Shown here: one piece after another, positions 18,171 through 25,626 of the stretch
Position numbering within the stretch: the stretch's first letter is position 1
How the letters are laid out: the number at the start of each line of letters is the position of its first letter
Assembly (NCBI RefSeq): GCF_050753385.1
Contig: NZ_JBLZFZ010000014.1
Span: 62,001 to 126,000, forward strand
Length of the DNA stretch: 64,000 bases
Source of the DNA: Pantanalinema rosaneae
Lineage (GTDB): Bacteria; Cyanobacteriota; Cyanobacteriia; Leptolyngbyales; Leptolyngbyaceae
Reading direction: 5' to 3'
The notes under the pieces: model-generated
Seen by the model: the letters and a program-made list of their open reading frames with translations, nothing else
Database searches by the model: none
Told to the model about the DNA's origin: nothing
Made by a program: the position numbers and the translations under genes

Positions 18171-19508
18171 TTACTTTCCTTCGTTATAAAGCTGATATTC
18201 CTGCTCTACCTCCATCGCCATTTGCTGGCGCAATTGCCAGGGCAAAATGACCTCCATTCGGGGTCGCCAAGCCCGCAACCGCAACAACACATTCAGATCG
18301 CCCAAACGGTAGCGTGCCGTATAGTAAGCATCATCCGGCGATCGCGCCTGCCATAACTGCAACAACACCCTTTGTTGCTCCGCATCAAAAACCGTCTGTT
18401 GAATCAGCTTTTTGACCTGAGTATAACCCACCTGCTTAAACGTCTCATGCCGAACTGTGTTTCGGACATAGCCGTCGTGGAAATCCCGATCGAACCGTAG
18501 CAGTAGCAGGGCATCTGGTTGATAGAAATCAAATCCCCAGGCTTCCGCCATCCGTTCCTGGATAAACTCAGGCAACGGTAAATCATTGCGTTGGAAACTC
18601 TGACGCATCAAGTGCGGAATTCGCCTATCGGTCCAGGTGAGTTGCTTTATCTTTTGAATCCGATCCAGACGGTAATTGCGCCAGTCAATGCGATCGGGAT
18701 TCTGATTCGGCACTTGTCCCCAGGCACACAGGTACGTGGCTCGCTGCACATAATAGATGCAAACGGGATAGAGAACACATTGAAAGTCCTTGAGAACTTT
18801 TGCGCTGGTATAAGTGACCAGAAGCGGCGGAACCGGATTCTTTTCCCAAATTTGTCGCAGGTTTGCCTGCCAATCATCCACTCGATCGATGGCATCCCGG
18901 GGCACCACATAATCCACATGCAGAAAGAAACGTTGATGACCATTGATTTGCTGGGAGAGATTGTCCGCGATCGCCGCTAAATCGGGATGCACAATCACAC
19001 TGGTGCTACTTTTGGTGGGCAATGCCCGCAGGGGAAACTCCTCCACCAGTCGATATTTCTGCCCCTTTCGCTGTACCCAGCCCAACTTCGTCAGAATTTG
19101 CAAATCCTCGTATAAACTGCGTCGCGTAACTCCAAACAACCGGGCTTTCAAAATGGCTTTGATGGTGTCCGGCAGGGAATCATGCTGTTGCAGCGATCGG
19201 CACCATTCCGTCTGAGACATGCCAGATTGTGGCGTGAATAACCACTCTGACGTTGTTTTGGCACAGCGACAGTGACGATCGTGTTTATCGGGAATGCCCT
19301 CATCCGAGGGATGCGTATGAGTAAAAAAGGTTTCTCGCCAATCCGCAAAGGAAAATTCAGGTGGGAGTTGGGTTTTCTCTTCACCATATAGGAAGCGCAA
19401 CCAGACCCAGAGCCGAATCGCCCGCGCCAGATTTTGCTTCAGCGAACCTCGCGCTAACCATTGCAACAGTTCGACCGTGGGCTGGTCAACAAAAAGAGGA
19501 AGCGTCAT
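18171..19508 (-). CDS. CRISPR-associated WYL-domain transcriptional regulator
   Basis: The protein has 445 residues and begins at the ATG at 19508, overlapping the HD gene's stop by 4 nt. The N-terminal half contains a winged-helix-like segment (VTRRSLYEDLQILTKLGWVQ, about 127-146). The C-terminal half is WYL-like, with CIYYVQRATYLCAWGQVP and WRNYRLDRIQKIKQL (about 250-290). Length and layout resemble the cyanobacterial CRISPR-associated family TIGR03985, assigned from memory. WYL proteins bind nucleic-acid ligands and control cas operons or arrays. It is probably the local regulator, perhaps acting at the inverted repeat at 20136. Its 3' end faces array 1, so array read-through would be antisense to its mRNA. 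Confidence 0.8.
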   Translation of the reverse strand: MTLPLFVDQPTVELLQWLARGSLKQNLARAIRLWVWLRFLYGEEKTQLPPEFSFADWRETFFTHTHPSDEGIPDKHDRHCRCAKTTSEWLFTPQSGMSQTEWCRSLQQHDSLPDTIKAILKARLFGVTRRSLYEDLQILTKLGWVQRKGQKYRLVEEFPLRALPTKSSTSVIVHPDLAAIADNLSQQINGHQRFFLHVDYVVPRDAIDRVDDWQANLRQIWEKNPVPPLLVTYTSAKVLKDFQCVLYPVCIYYVQRATYLCAWGQVPNQNPDRIDWRNYRLDRIQKIKQLTWTDRRIPHLMRQSFQRNDLPLPEFIQERMAEAWGFDFYQPDALLLLRFDRDFHDGYVRNTVRHETFKQVGYTQVKKLIQQTVFDAEQQRVLLQLWQARSPDDAYYTARYRLGDLNVLLRLRAWRPRMEVILPWQLRQQMAMEVEQEYQLYNEGK

Positions 19509-20104
19509 TGAATGCTGGGTGTGGGGTGTGGGGAGATCGCTTCAATGTCTGCCATCACTCGGGCAAATTCCTGGCTTAAATAATCCTGACCCGTTGAGTG
19601 ATACAAATCCCGCAAAGCGGTATAGAACCAGAGCATTTGTGCCTTTCCTCCATTAAAACGATCCCAGACAACGTCTCCTTCTTGCTGCAATGATGCCAGC
19701 AGCGATCGGGCATTATGCAATTTATCGGCAAGCGAAACCCGCCGTACCGATGCGGGAGCCGAGCGAATTTGCTCAAGATAACCCATTTTACGCACCTCCC
19801 AGGAGGATAACCGATTCGGCTCCGTGCAACCATCTACAATCGCAGTCACACCCTCTCCAAATTGCTGACGGATCGCCTGTCGAGTGGAATCCCCCCCCTG
19901 ATCCTCGATCGCATCATGCAATAATCCGGCGATCGCTTCATCTTCCGTGCCACCATCCTCCAGCACTAAAGCCGCCACACTGAGCAAATGGGCAATATAG
20001 GGTACTCTGCCATCTTTACGCTTCTGGTTTGCGTGTAGGTGAGCCGCATAGACCAGAGCAGTCACGAAGCGCTCGGTCAGTTGAGTTGGGCGAGTAACAA
20101 CCAT
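19505..20104 (-). CDS. HD-domain phosphohydrolase, RelA/SpoT hydrolase-like
   Basis: The protein has 199 residues from the ATG at 20104. A longer frame to 20230 has a non-conserved, low-quality N-terminus and runs through the inverted repeat, so I prefer the short start, although neither has a strong ribosome site. Metal ligands of the HD fold are readable: H in YIAHLLSVA, HD in IAGLLHDAIED, and a later D in VSLADKLHNARSLL. This spacing matches small (p)ppGpp hydrolases of the Mesh1/SpoT type. The gene is coupled to the WYL regulator (ATGA overlap) and divergent from csx3. Housekeeping ppGpp turnover, or hydrolysis of another nucleotide in the CRISPR signalling pathway, are both possible; the location favours a link to CRISPR. 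Confidence 0.7.
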   Translation of the reverse strand: MVVTRPTQLTERFVTALVYAAHLHANQKRKDGRVPYIAHLLSVAALVLEDGGTEDEAIAGLLHDAIEDQGGDSTRQAIRQQFGEGVTAIVDGCTEPNRLSSWEVRKMGYLEQIRSAPASVRRVSLADKLHNARSLLASLQQEGDVVWDRFNGGKAQMLWFYTALRDLYHSTGQDYLSQEFARVMADIEAISPHPTPSIQ

Positions 20105-20135
20105 AGGACAATCAATCCAACAAGCCTTTTTAGCG

Positions 20136-20155
20136 AATGTCACCAGTATGACATT
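20136..20155. promoter_or_regulatory. Inverted repeat in the HD-WYL / csx3 divergent promoter region
   Basis: Perfect 7-bp arms AATGTCA and TGACATT with a 6-bp spacer lie in the 153-bp gap between the divergent starts at 20104 and 20258. Dyad sites of this kind are typical operators; the adjacent WYL protein is the obvious candidate ligand. No experimental basis. Confidence 0.5.
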
Positions 20156-20257
20156 GGGGTTGAAGCCTCCCATTCCAACGCTCTGGAGTGAAAATTGGAA
20201 GTGCCCTCTTCTAGCATCTGTTACAGTCATTTTAGTTGCTTTTCCCCGTCATTGAAG

Positions 20258-21610
20258 ATGCCCGTCATTGAACTTGACCTGATCCAACACCAGACGCGCG
20301 ATCGTCGCCCCTATCAACATCTTCATATCCATCTGACACACACCCAGATCAGCCTGGAGGATCTGAAAGGACTGTCCTTCCCTCAGGGTTTAGAACCTGA
20401 TCGGGGTATTGTCCTGGAAGGAAGAGCGCCGATCTGGTTGTATGGCTATCTAACCCAATACTGTCAGCACCTGCCCTGGATTGCTTGTTACGAACCTCGC
20501 CTTCTGGGTGCGGTTGTTGCCGTCGATCGCACCAATTCACGCTTAGTGGGTCAGGTCTTCCCCCTCGATTTACCCGTTCAGGTGTTTCGTAAAACTCAGC
20601 CTGAGTCATCGGATAATACTAAATCCCCGGTGACGGTAATGAACGCCCAACTCCAGCTCCAGGTGACGGAGTTGACCACAGTTCGGGGGAACTGCCAGAC
20701 GATCGCCATCAACATTGCCAACCGTGTTGACCCAGATGCGATCGTTTCGTTGATTGATGGTAAGAAAACCCTGTCTAACCTGATGCCACCCCAGGCATTA
20801 GCAACGCTGGAATTGCCCGATAGTCTCAATCCTGACCAGGAAGTGATTCTATTTGGTTCCGGTCCACCCTGGTTGTATGTGCATTTGCTGGAACGTTGTC
20901 GATCGGCTTCCTGGGTTGGGTTTTATGATCTACGGACAAAGCAGGTCATCGTAACTGCCAGTCAGAGAGCCACAATTCCAGTCGGCACAGGTATCCCCGT
21001 TATTTTCAACCGCACACCAGGACTTGCCATTTTGATTGGTGGACCTCCCGATAGTGGCAAGAGTGTGCTCTCGAATGCCCTGCGCCGCAGTTTGACCTAC
21101 CATTGCCCTTATCTCAAGCTGTATCTGCATCGCGCCAACTGGGATGGGGAAAGCAATGCCTCCTATGAGATGCCACCAATTCTGGCAAAACAATTAGCCA
21201 CCGAGAATGAAATCAAACTGGACCGACAGGAGAATGCCGCCCAACTGATTCACGATTACTTTCAATACCATGCAGACGCGATCGCCAACATTCGCACCGT
21301 CATGGATATTGTTCTGGTCGATGTCGGCGGTTTACCCCAACCAGAAAAGGCACCCGTTGTGGCGCAATGCACCCATTACATTGTCATCAGTAGCAAGCCT
21401 GACAGGATTCAGGAATGGCATGACCTTTGTGCAGGTAAGCTAGAACCAGTCTTCATCATTCACAGTAAACTGGAACCTTGTTTCACAGTGGTGAGCCAAC
21501 ACCCTCATCTAGAAGTTGAAGCAGGATCGTGGTTGCGGGGTAAAACTCAGGAAGTGCCACAACCATTGCTTGACCGCATTCTAAATCTCATTCAACAGGT
21601 TTTGAACTGA
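20258..21610 (+). CDS. csx3: Double Csx3 domain fused to a P-loop AAA/kinase domain
   Basis: The protein has 450 residues from the ATG at 20258 (MPVIELDLIQ). Two Csx3-like segments are seen in tandem: residues 1-105 (LEGRAPIWLYGYLTQYC, then PWIACYEPRLLGAVVAVDR) and about 130-250 (LFGSGPPWLYVHLLERC, then SWVGFYDLRTKQVIVTAS). The repeated blocks GxxPxWLY and the aromatic W-(I/V)-x-x-Y/F-(E/D) line up. A P-loop domain follows, with Walker A GGPPDSGKS (about 263-271) and a Walker B-like IVLVDVGG (about 350). Csx3 is a known ring nuclease that degrades cyclic tetra-adenylate, and Csx3-AAA fusions occur in cyanobacteria. Here it probably switches off the signal made by the downstream Cas10. The duplicated Csx3 part is notable because Csx3 works as an oligomer. 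Confidence 0.8.
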   Translation: MPVIELDLIQHQTRDRRPYQHLHIHLTHTQISLEDLKGLSFPQGLEPDRGIVLEGRAPIWLYGYLTQYCQHLPWIACYEPRLLGAVVAVDRTNSRLVGQVFPLDLPVQVFRKTQPESSDNTKSPVTVMNAQLQLQVTELTTVRGNCQTIAINIANRVDPDAIVSLIDGKKTLSNLMPPQALATLELPDSLNPDQEVILFGSGPPWLYVHLLERCRSASWVGFYDLRTKQVIVTASQRATIPVGTGIPVIFNRTPGLAILIGGPPDSGKSVLSNALRRSLTYHCPYLKLYLHRANWDGESNASYEMPPILAKQLATENEIKLDRQENAAQLIHDYFQYHADAIANIRTVMDIVLVDVGGLPQPEKAPVVAQCTHYIVISSKPDRIQEWHDLCAGKLEPVFIIHSKLEPCFTVVSQHPHLEVEAGSWLRGKTQEVPQPLLDRILNLIQQVLN

Positions 21611-22052
21611 TTCTGGAAGACCCTACTTCATAGCTAGAGTACCCTAGCTTGAGTAGTCAACCTTACGCTGATGCCGTGGATGAATTGCAACCCTTGATTT
21701 ATAACATCTATTTTCAATTCATTTACTTCTGTAGCACTCTATAAAAGCTCTTTAATATTTTCTTTTTTTGTTGCAATTTCTGTTGCGATGGGAATTCTAT
21801 GCCAGGATTTGTAAAGCGTATTGACTGGTTACAACCTACCAACTCAACCATGCCCATAGGAAGTAGGAGATTCCAATCCTCAACCATGCTCAACTCATTA
21901 ACCTTGGGACTAACCAGGCAGAACATTCCGTGATTCGACAACGAATGCCAGCGATCGCCCTCCGTCAGAATTAGCCTGAATTATAAACGCACTAGAACTC
22001 ATCGTATGGTTAGTTACTGCGTAGTCCTACCTCAAGATGAAGGAGTATTTCA
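21611..22052. other. 442-bp non-coding stretch before the type III-D operon
   Basis: No convincing gene on either strand. An imperfect palindrome (AGCTAG, six bases, CTAGCT at about 21632-21649) lies just after the csx3 stop. A TATAAA-like box sits near 21981. The last bases hold the ribosome site AAGGAG for the CARF gene. The operon promoter should lie here. Confidence 0.4.
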
Positions 22053-23345
22053 GTGAAAATTCCTAATTTTAATAATTATACAGTTGACCACTTATTTCTA
22101 TTAATCGGGGAAAATCCGTTACCTAACTATGTTGCTGCAAAACTACTCCTTGCAAAAGGAGGTATACCCCACTTTATCTATACAACTGACACAGATGAGA
22201 CTGCAAAGCGATTAGCCACAATTCTGCAAAATGAAGGTTTTAAGCCTGCGAAAATGAGATCGCTAGAGGACAGAGAATCTGATGCTTTTAGGATTGAAAA
22301 CGTTGTTCAGCAAGAGCTAGATACGATCACTACTGGCAAAATTGGCATCAACTACACAGGTGGAACTAAGACGATGGCTGTTCATGCCTATCGCACTTTA
22401 TGCTACGAAAAAAAGAATAATAGCTATCAGAAGCGTTTGAATATTCAATTCAGCTATCTCGATCCACGCCATCTAGAAATGTGCATTGAGGAAGGTAGCG
22501 ATCTGATTCGTCTCAAGATTCGACCAGATACATTAGAGATTAAACTACCTAAACTCTTTCAAATTCATCAGCTAGAGCTCGATCATGATCCCGTAAGAGA
22601 ACCAATTTTACCAGAACTCGCTGTAGCACTCGCTCAACTATACAGTGACATAGAGGCAAAGGACAATTTAACACAGTGGAGAAACTGGTTTTATGAAATT
22701 TTCAGTCGTTCTGCCCGTAAGGAGAAGTCAGATGAAACGTTAGGCGATTGGAAGAATAAAACTGAGATTTTAAAGCTATCATTCCCAATTGAGATTTTGC
22801 CGGATAATATTCAAAAGCAATTTCAAGATCTGAAATTCCTTGACGGAGATGGATTACTTGCAATTGCAGAAGTACAGAAGCAGGGTTATTTCTCTAAGCC
22901 TAAAAATTTTGGTAAGTGGTTGGAAGGCATTTGGTTAGAACATTATGTCTTGAGAGTAGTTCAGGAAATAGCCAGTCAGATTTCGGTTAAACACTATGGT
23001 TTAGATTTCTCAATTCCTTTAGCAGGAACCGAGCAAGGTTTCCAGTTTGATGTTGCTTTTACTCGCGGTTATCAACTCTTTGCTATATCCTGCTCAACTA
23101 CTAGTGATCGACAGCTTTGTAAGAGTAAATTGTTTGAGGCTTGTCTTCGAGCAGAACAAATGGGTGGATCAGAGGCAAAAGTCGCGTTAGTTTGTTGCTC
23201 GGATGAACCAGATACACTTCAAGCAGAACTATCGACATTGGTTGGAAACAACAAACTAAGAGTTTTTGGTCGTGATGATTTAGTAGAACTACCAGACCGA
23301 ATTATTGAGTGGGTCAAACTCGTAGAGAAAAAGCAAGATGAGTAA
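22053..23345 (+). CDS. CARF-domain effector with DUF1887-type nuclease region (Can2/Card1-like)
   Basis: The protein has 430 residues; the GTG start follows AAGGAG by 8 bp. The N-terminal CARF domain shows HLFLLIGENPLPNYVAAKLL and the ligand-loop motif NYTGGTKTM (about 100-108). The C-terminal part resembles the PD-(D/E)xK nuclease of DUF1887 proteins: GKWLEGIWLEHYVLRVV, then FQFDVAFTRGYQLFAISCST (about 329-348) and KSKLFEACLRAEQMGG. In the classical fold an E-x-K follows the Asp; here the position reads ISCST, so catalytic Glu/Lys are not obvious. Proteins of this class cut DNA and/or RNA when they bind cyclic tetra-adenylate. It is the first gene of the III-D operon and overlaps cas10 by 8 nt, so it is the likely effector. 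Confidence 0.8.
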   Translation: MKIPNFNNYTVDHLFLLIGENPLPNYVAAKLLLAKGGIPHFIYTTDTDETAKRLATILQNEGFKPAKMRSLEDRESDAFRIENVVQQELDTITTGKIGINYTGGTKTMAVHAYRTLCYEKKNNSYQKRLNIQFSYLDPRHLEMCIEEGSDLIRLKIRPDTLEIKLPKLFQIHQLELDHDPVREPILPELAVALAQLYSDIEAKDNLTQWRNWFYEIFSRSARKEKSDETLGDWKNKTEILKLSFPIEILPDNIQKQFQDLKFLDGDGLLAIAEVQKQGYFSKPKNFGKWLEGIWLEHYVLRVVQEIASQISVKHYGLDFSIPLAGTEQGFQFDVAFTRGYQLFAISCSTTSDRQLCKSKLFEACLRAEQMGGSEAKVALVCCSDEPDTLQAELSTLVGNNKLRVFGRDDLVELPDRIIEWVKLVEKKQDE

Positions 23346-24954
23346 GAGAACTGTAACAGTCCTGGACACAACCGGAATTCAGAACTATGTCTTCAACAGC
23401 AATCGCTTACGTGAAAATATTGGTGCTTCTCAGTTAGTACATGAAGCAACAGGCGTTTGGGTTCATACGATCGCACAAAACCATATACGCTTGGGAACAG
23501 AAGTAATTTATGCAGGGGGTGGTAATGCCTTACTGTTGTTCCCGTCAAAGGATAGCGCAACTGAGTTCACTAAAGAACTAAGTGAAAAAATCTTGAGAGA
23601 GGCGCGAGGCATTAATTTGGTTGCAGCCCATAAGGAGTTTGATTGGGATCATGAGTCGTTGCATGATGTGATTCAAGGTTTGATGCAACATGACATTGAA
23701 CAAGCAAAGCAAAAACAAGTCTCATCCTCACCTTTATTGGGTTTAGGGGTAACAGCTACTTGTAACTCGACTCAATTACCAGCAGTTGATAGTAGCGATC
23801 GTTACATTAGGCATGATGAAGAAACTGATAGCTATTTAATTTCTACTGAAACCTCCCAGAAGCTAGAGGCTGCTAAGAGAGCAGAGGATCGTCTGCAAAA
23901 GTTGTTCAAGGAAATTTTTGATTTCAACGTCTATCAGTTTCCCAAGAGAACCGATCAACTAGGGCGATCTGAAGGAAGCTTGAGTTATGCCGCAGTAATT
24001 CATGCGGATGGAAACGGAATGGGTAAACGATTTCGAGAATATGGAGAGAAGTTAGCCAAACAGAACTTGAATGATATGGCGAAATCAAATCAAGTTTACG
24101 TTGATGGAATCTGGCAACTTTCAAAGACCGTTAACGCAGCAGGGATAAATGCTTTACAGAAAGTAGCTGAGTTTGTTAAAGCCTCAATTGAGGAAGGAAA
24201 AGTAAAAGGGGAACTTGGTGAATTTTCCCTAAAAATGCCTTACCTACCTTTCCGTCCCCTGGTTTATGGTGGTGATGATATCACTTTTATCTGTGATGGC
24301 AGAATTGGTATTGAACTAGCTTCTGTTTATTTGAATGCTTTAGAGCATGAGCCAATTGCCGATGGAAAAACTCTTTATGCTTGTGCAGGAGTATGTGTTA
24401 TTAAAACTCACTATCCATTTGCAAGAGCGTACCAATTGAGTGAGGAATTATGCCGTGAAGCCAAGAAACACATAAAGGACAACAAAAACTCTGACCCTGA
24501 TGGATTTTCTGCTCTAGATTGGCATTTGGCAGCGAGTGGTTTAAGTGGTTCGATCTCCGATATTCGAGATAGAGAGTACCAAATTAAAGTTGATGAGACT
24601 ACAAAGCACTTACAAATGCGCCCTGTACGCTTACACCAAAAGGATGACGATTGGCGCACTTGGGAGGGACTAAGCCAAGTTATTTTCCAGTTTCACCAGG
24701 ACGAAGGATGGGCAGGACGTAAAAACAAGGTTCTTGCCCTGCGTGAAGTACTGCGCCAAGGAACTAAAGAAGCCGTACAAGACTTTCTTAGAAACTATGC
24801 AATCAAGAATCAAAGGCTACCAATCTACCCAGAATCTAGTGGACGAGCCGAACAGTTAGCAATACAGGGATGGCTGGATAATTATTGCGGCTACTTTGAC
24901 ACGATCGAGGCAATGGAATTCTACCTCGCATTGAAAGGAGCGAAGAATGTCTAG
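23338..24954 (+). CDS. cas10: Type III-D Cas10, HD-less, with intact GGDD
   Basis: The protein has 538 residues, short for Cas10. It starts directly with the first palm domain (TVTVLDTTGIQNYVFNSNRL, then YAGGGNALLLFPS). No N-terminal HD nuclease is present. The second palm keeps the cyclase motif in LVYGGDDITFICDG (about 309-322). The known consequence is synthesis of cyclic oligoadenylates on target RNA binding; DNA cleavage by Cas10 itself is not expected. A helical C-terminus follows. Overlaps with the CARF gene (8 nt) and the next cas7 (8 nt) show tight operon coupling. Confidence 0.93.
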   Translation: MSKRTVTVLDTTGIQNYVFNSNRLRENIGASQLVHEATGVWVHTIAQNHIRLGTEVIYAGGGNALLLFPSKDSATEFTKELSEKILREARGINLVAAHKEFDWDHESLHDVIQGLMQHDIEQAKQKQVSSSPLLGLGVTATCNSTQLPAVDSSDRYIRHDEETDSYLISTETSQKLEAAKRAEDRLQKLFKEIFDFNVYQFPKRTDQLGRSEGSLSYAAVIHADGNGMGKRFREYGEKLAKQNLNDMAKSNQVYVDGIWQLSKTVNAAGINALQKVAEFVKASIEEGKVKGELGEFSLKMPYLPFRPLVYGGDDITFICDGRIGIELASVYLNALEHEPIADGKTLYACAGVCVIKTHYPFARAYQLSEELCREAKKHIKDNKNSDPDGFSALDWHLAASGLSGSISDIRDREYQIKVDETTKHLQMRPVRLHQKDDDWRTWEGLSQVIFQFHQDEGWAGRKNKVLALREVLRQGTKEAVQDFLRNYAIKNQRLPIYPESSGRAEQLAIQGWLDNYCGYFDTIEAMEFYLALKGAKNV

Positions 24955-25624
24955 ATTGCAAATCAGAATTCAACTACTTAGTGATACAACGTTCGGTCGT
25001 GGTGATGGTGTTGCTGGACTGGTTGATCAAGAAGTTGAACATGATGCTTATGGCTTTCCTTACTTGCGTGGGCGCACTCTTAAAGGTCTTCTGCGAGAAG
25101 AGTGTGAGAATTTAATTGCAGTCCTACCCACTTACCAGTTGGACTGGCTTGATATCGCCTACAGGTTGTTTGGGGAACCTGGCAGTGAATTGAGTTCAAA
25201 GGGAATTCTTCATGTAGGTGACGCTTGCTTACCTCAGGATCTACGAGCAGCCGTTGCAAAGCAAATTGATATTGATGCTGGGCAGTTGACCAAAACAGAT
25301 ATATTAAACAGCTTAACCACCATTCGTCGCCAAACTTCGATCGAAGCCTTAAGTGGTGTACCGGATAAAGGCAGTCTTCGTTCAGCCCGCGTCATTGTTC
25401 GAGAACTGGAACTCTTGGCGAATTTGGATTTCGAGCAAGAACCAACCGATGCAATGAAATCCTTGATAGCAGTAGGAACACTCGCACTTCGATATGTAGG
25501 CAGTGGACGGCATCGTGGTCGAGGCCATGTGAGATGCACGCTTCACGATACTGACGGTAATGATGTGACAGCACAGCATACTGAGATGTTTGGCAAAGAA
25601 CTTAAATCTACTGAGGGGGCTTAG
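24947..25624 (+). CDS. Type III-D Cas7 (Csm3-like RAMP), separate protein
   Basis: The protein has 225 residues and is preceded by AAGGAG. RAMP features: an N-terminal strand with early loop (LSDTTFGRGDGVAGLVDQEV), LRGRTLKGLLREECENL (about 39-55) and a C-terminal glycine/arginine-rich loop (RYVGSGRHRGRGHVRCTL, about 184-201). It would form part of the crRNA backbone. In the III-Dv complex described from Synechocystis the equivalent Cas7 is fused to Cas5 and Cas11. Here it is a separate ORF, in a different frame and 2 bp before the Csx10 start. A catalytic Asp cannot be assigned with certainty, although VDQEVEHD offers candidates. Confidence 0.88.
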   Translation: MSRLQIRIQLLSDTTFGRGDGVAGLVDQEVEHDAYGFPYLRGRTLKGLLREECENLIAVLPTYQLDWLDIAYRLFGEPGSELSSKGILHVGDACLPQDLRAAVAKQIDIDAGQLTKTDILNSLTTIRRQTSIEALSGVPDKGSLRSARVIVRELELLANLDFEQEPTDAMKSLIAVGTLALRYVGSGRHRGRGHVRCTLHDTDGNDVTAQHTEMFGKELKSTEGA

Positions 25625-25626
25625 TT

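Noticed and set aside
21723..21941. Minus-strand 72-codon ORF before the III-D operon
   Set aside because: AT-rich, Lys/Gln runs at the end, no ribosome site and no recognisable motif.
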